Shown: positions 63,898 through 64,000 of the stretch, piece after piece | Position numbering within the stretch: the first letter of the stretch is position 1 | Layout: every line of letters begins with the position of its first letter | Assembly: GCF_000021985.1 (NCBI RefSeq) | Contig: NC_011901.1 | Span: forward strand, 3,296,501 to 3,360,500 | Source of the DNA: Thioalkalivibrio sulfidiphilus HL-EbGr7 | Lineage (GTDB): Bacteria > Pseudomonadota > Gammaproteobacteria > Ectothiorhodospirales > Ectothiorhodospiraceae | Direction: 5' to 3' | DNA length: 64,000 bases | Made by a program: the position numbers and the translations under genes | The notes under the pieces: generated by a model | Databases searched by the model: none | The model's input: the letters and a program-made list of their open reading frames with translations, nothing else | What the model was told of the DNA's origin: nothing

Positions 63898-64000
63898 ATG
63901 AACACGCCCCGCACCCGCGCCCTCGCCGCCACCCGCCGTGCCCCCTGGCTGAGCCTGATGGCCCTGCTGATCCTGGCCCTGGCGACCGCCTTCACCCTGC
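63898..64000 (+). CDS. Start of an exported protein, truncated by window end
   Basis: An ATG with AAGGAG upstream opens a frame running off the window: 34 codons, with an Arg-rich n-region (MNTPRTRALAATRRAPW) and a hydrophobic core (LSLMALLILALATAFTL). It looks like a signal peptide or membrane anchor. Too short to identify. Confidence 0.7.
   Translation, partial: MNTPRTRALAATRRAPWLSLMALLILALATAFTL

Overview
The window is high-GC gammaproteobacterial DNA. A complete cso-type alpha-carboxysome operon (form IA RuBisCO, divergent cbbR) sits among gene orders typical of gammaproteobacteria: gmk-rpoZ-spoT-ridA-recG, ispB diverging from rplU-rpmA-obgE-proB, and rpsT. This points to a CO2-fixing chemolithoautotroph, most likely a sulfur oxidiser of the Thioalkalivibrio/Ectothiorhodospiraceae kind. 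That assignment is inferred from gene content only.

Layout. 0-13 kb: the end of typA, a REC-GGDEF response regulator, a LexA/UmuD-like protein, a periplasmic-sensor PAS-GGDEF-EAL protein, a CPBP protease, a PQQ-type sugar dehydrogenase, msrA, a DUF924 gene, and an amidoligase plus glutamine-amidotransferase pair. 13.8-16.9 kb: two multicopper oxidases with complementary copper motifs and a His-rich ankyrin protein. 17-26.5 kb: lactate utilisation genes lutABC and lldP, separated by about 4.6 kb of accessory genes (orphan antitoxin-like gene, GIY-YIG/DUF4357 protein, lipoprotein, Vat/CatB-like acetyltransferase, extradiol dioxygenase, YefM-ParE-like toxin-antitoxin pair). 26.5-37.6 kb: GAF-GGDEF-EAL protein, Nei-type glycosylase, CHAD protein, an unusual pyruvate kinase-like protein, endonuclease V, a RibD/DHFR-like reductase and a large PLD-helicase. 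37.7-43.7 kb: recG, ridA, spoT, rpoZ and gmk. 43.9-59.1 kb: an NTF2-like gene, then (read right to left) cbbL, cbbS, csoS2, csoS3, csoS4A, csoS4B, three csoS1 genes, a ferritin-like gene, an acRAF-like gene, mcdA, mcdB, cbbQ and cbbO, with cbbR divergent. 59.1-64 kb: tRNA-Pro, ispB, rplU, rpmA, obgE, proB, rpsT and the start of an exported protein.

How the genes work together. The cso operon encodes enzyme, scaffold, carbonic anhydrase, hexamer and pentamer shell proteins, an assembly factor, a ParA-type positioning pair and the CbbQO activase, so one CbbR-controlled transcript can build, position and maintain the organelle. LutABC with LldP would import and oxidise L-lactate. Three c-di-GMP-type proteins suggest signalling input, although one has lost its GGDEF signature.

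Intergenic space is unusually rich in palindromic repeats. There are three copies of a 184-bp MITE-like element with perfect terminal inverted repeats, and several families of long imperfect palindromes that sit at gene ends and in places supply the last codons or stop codon of a gene.
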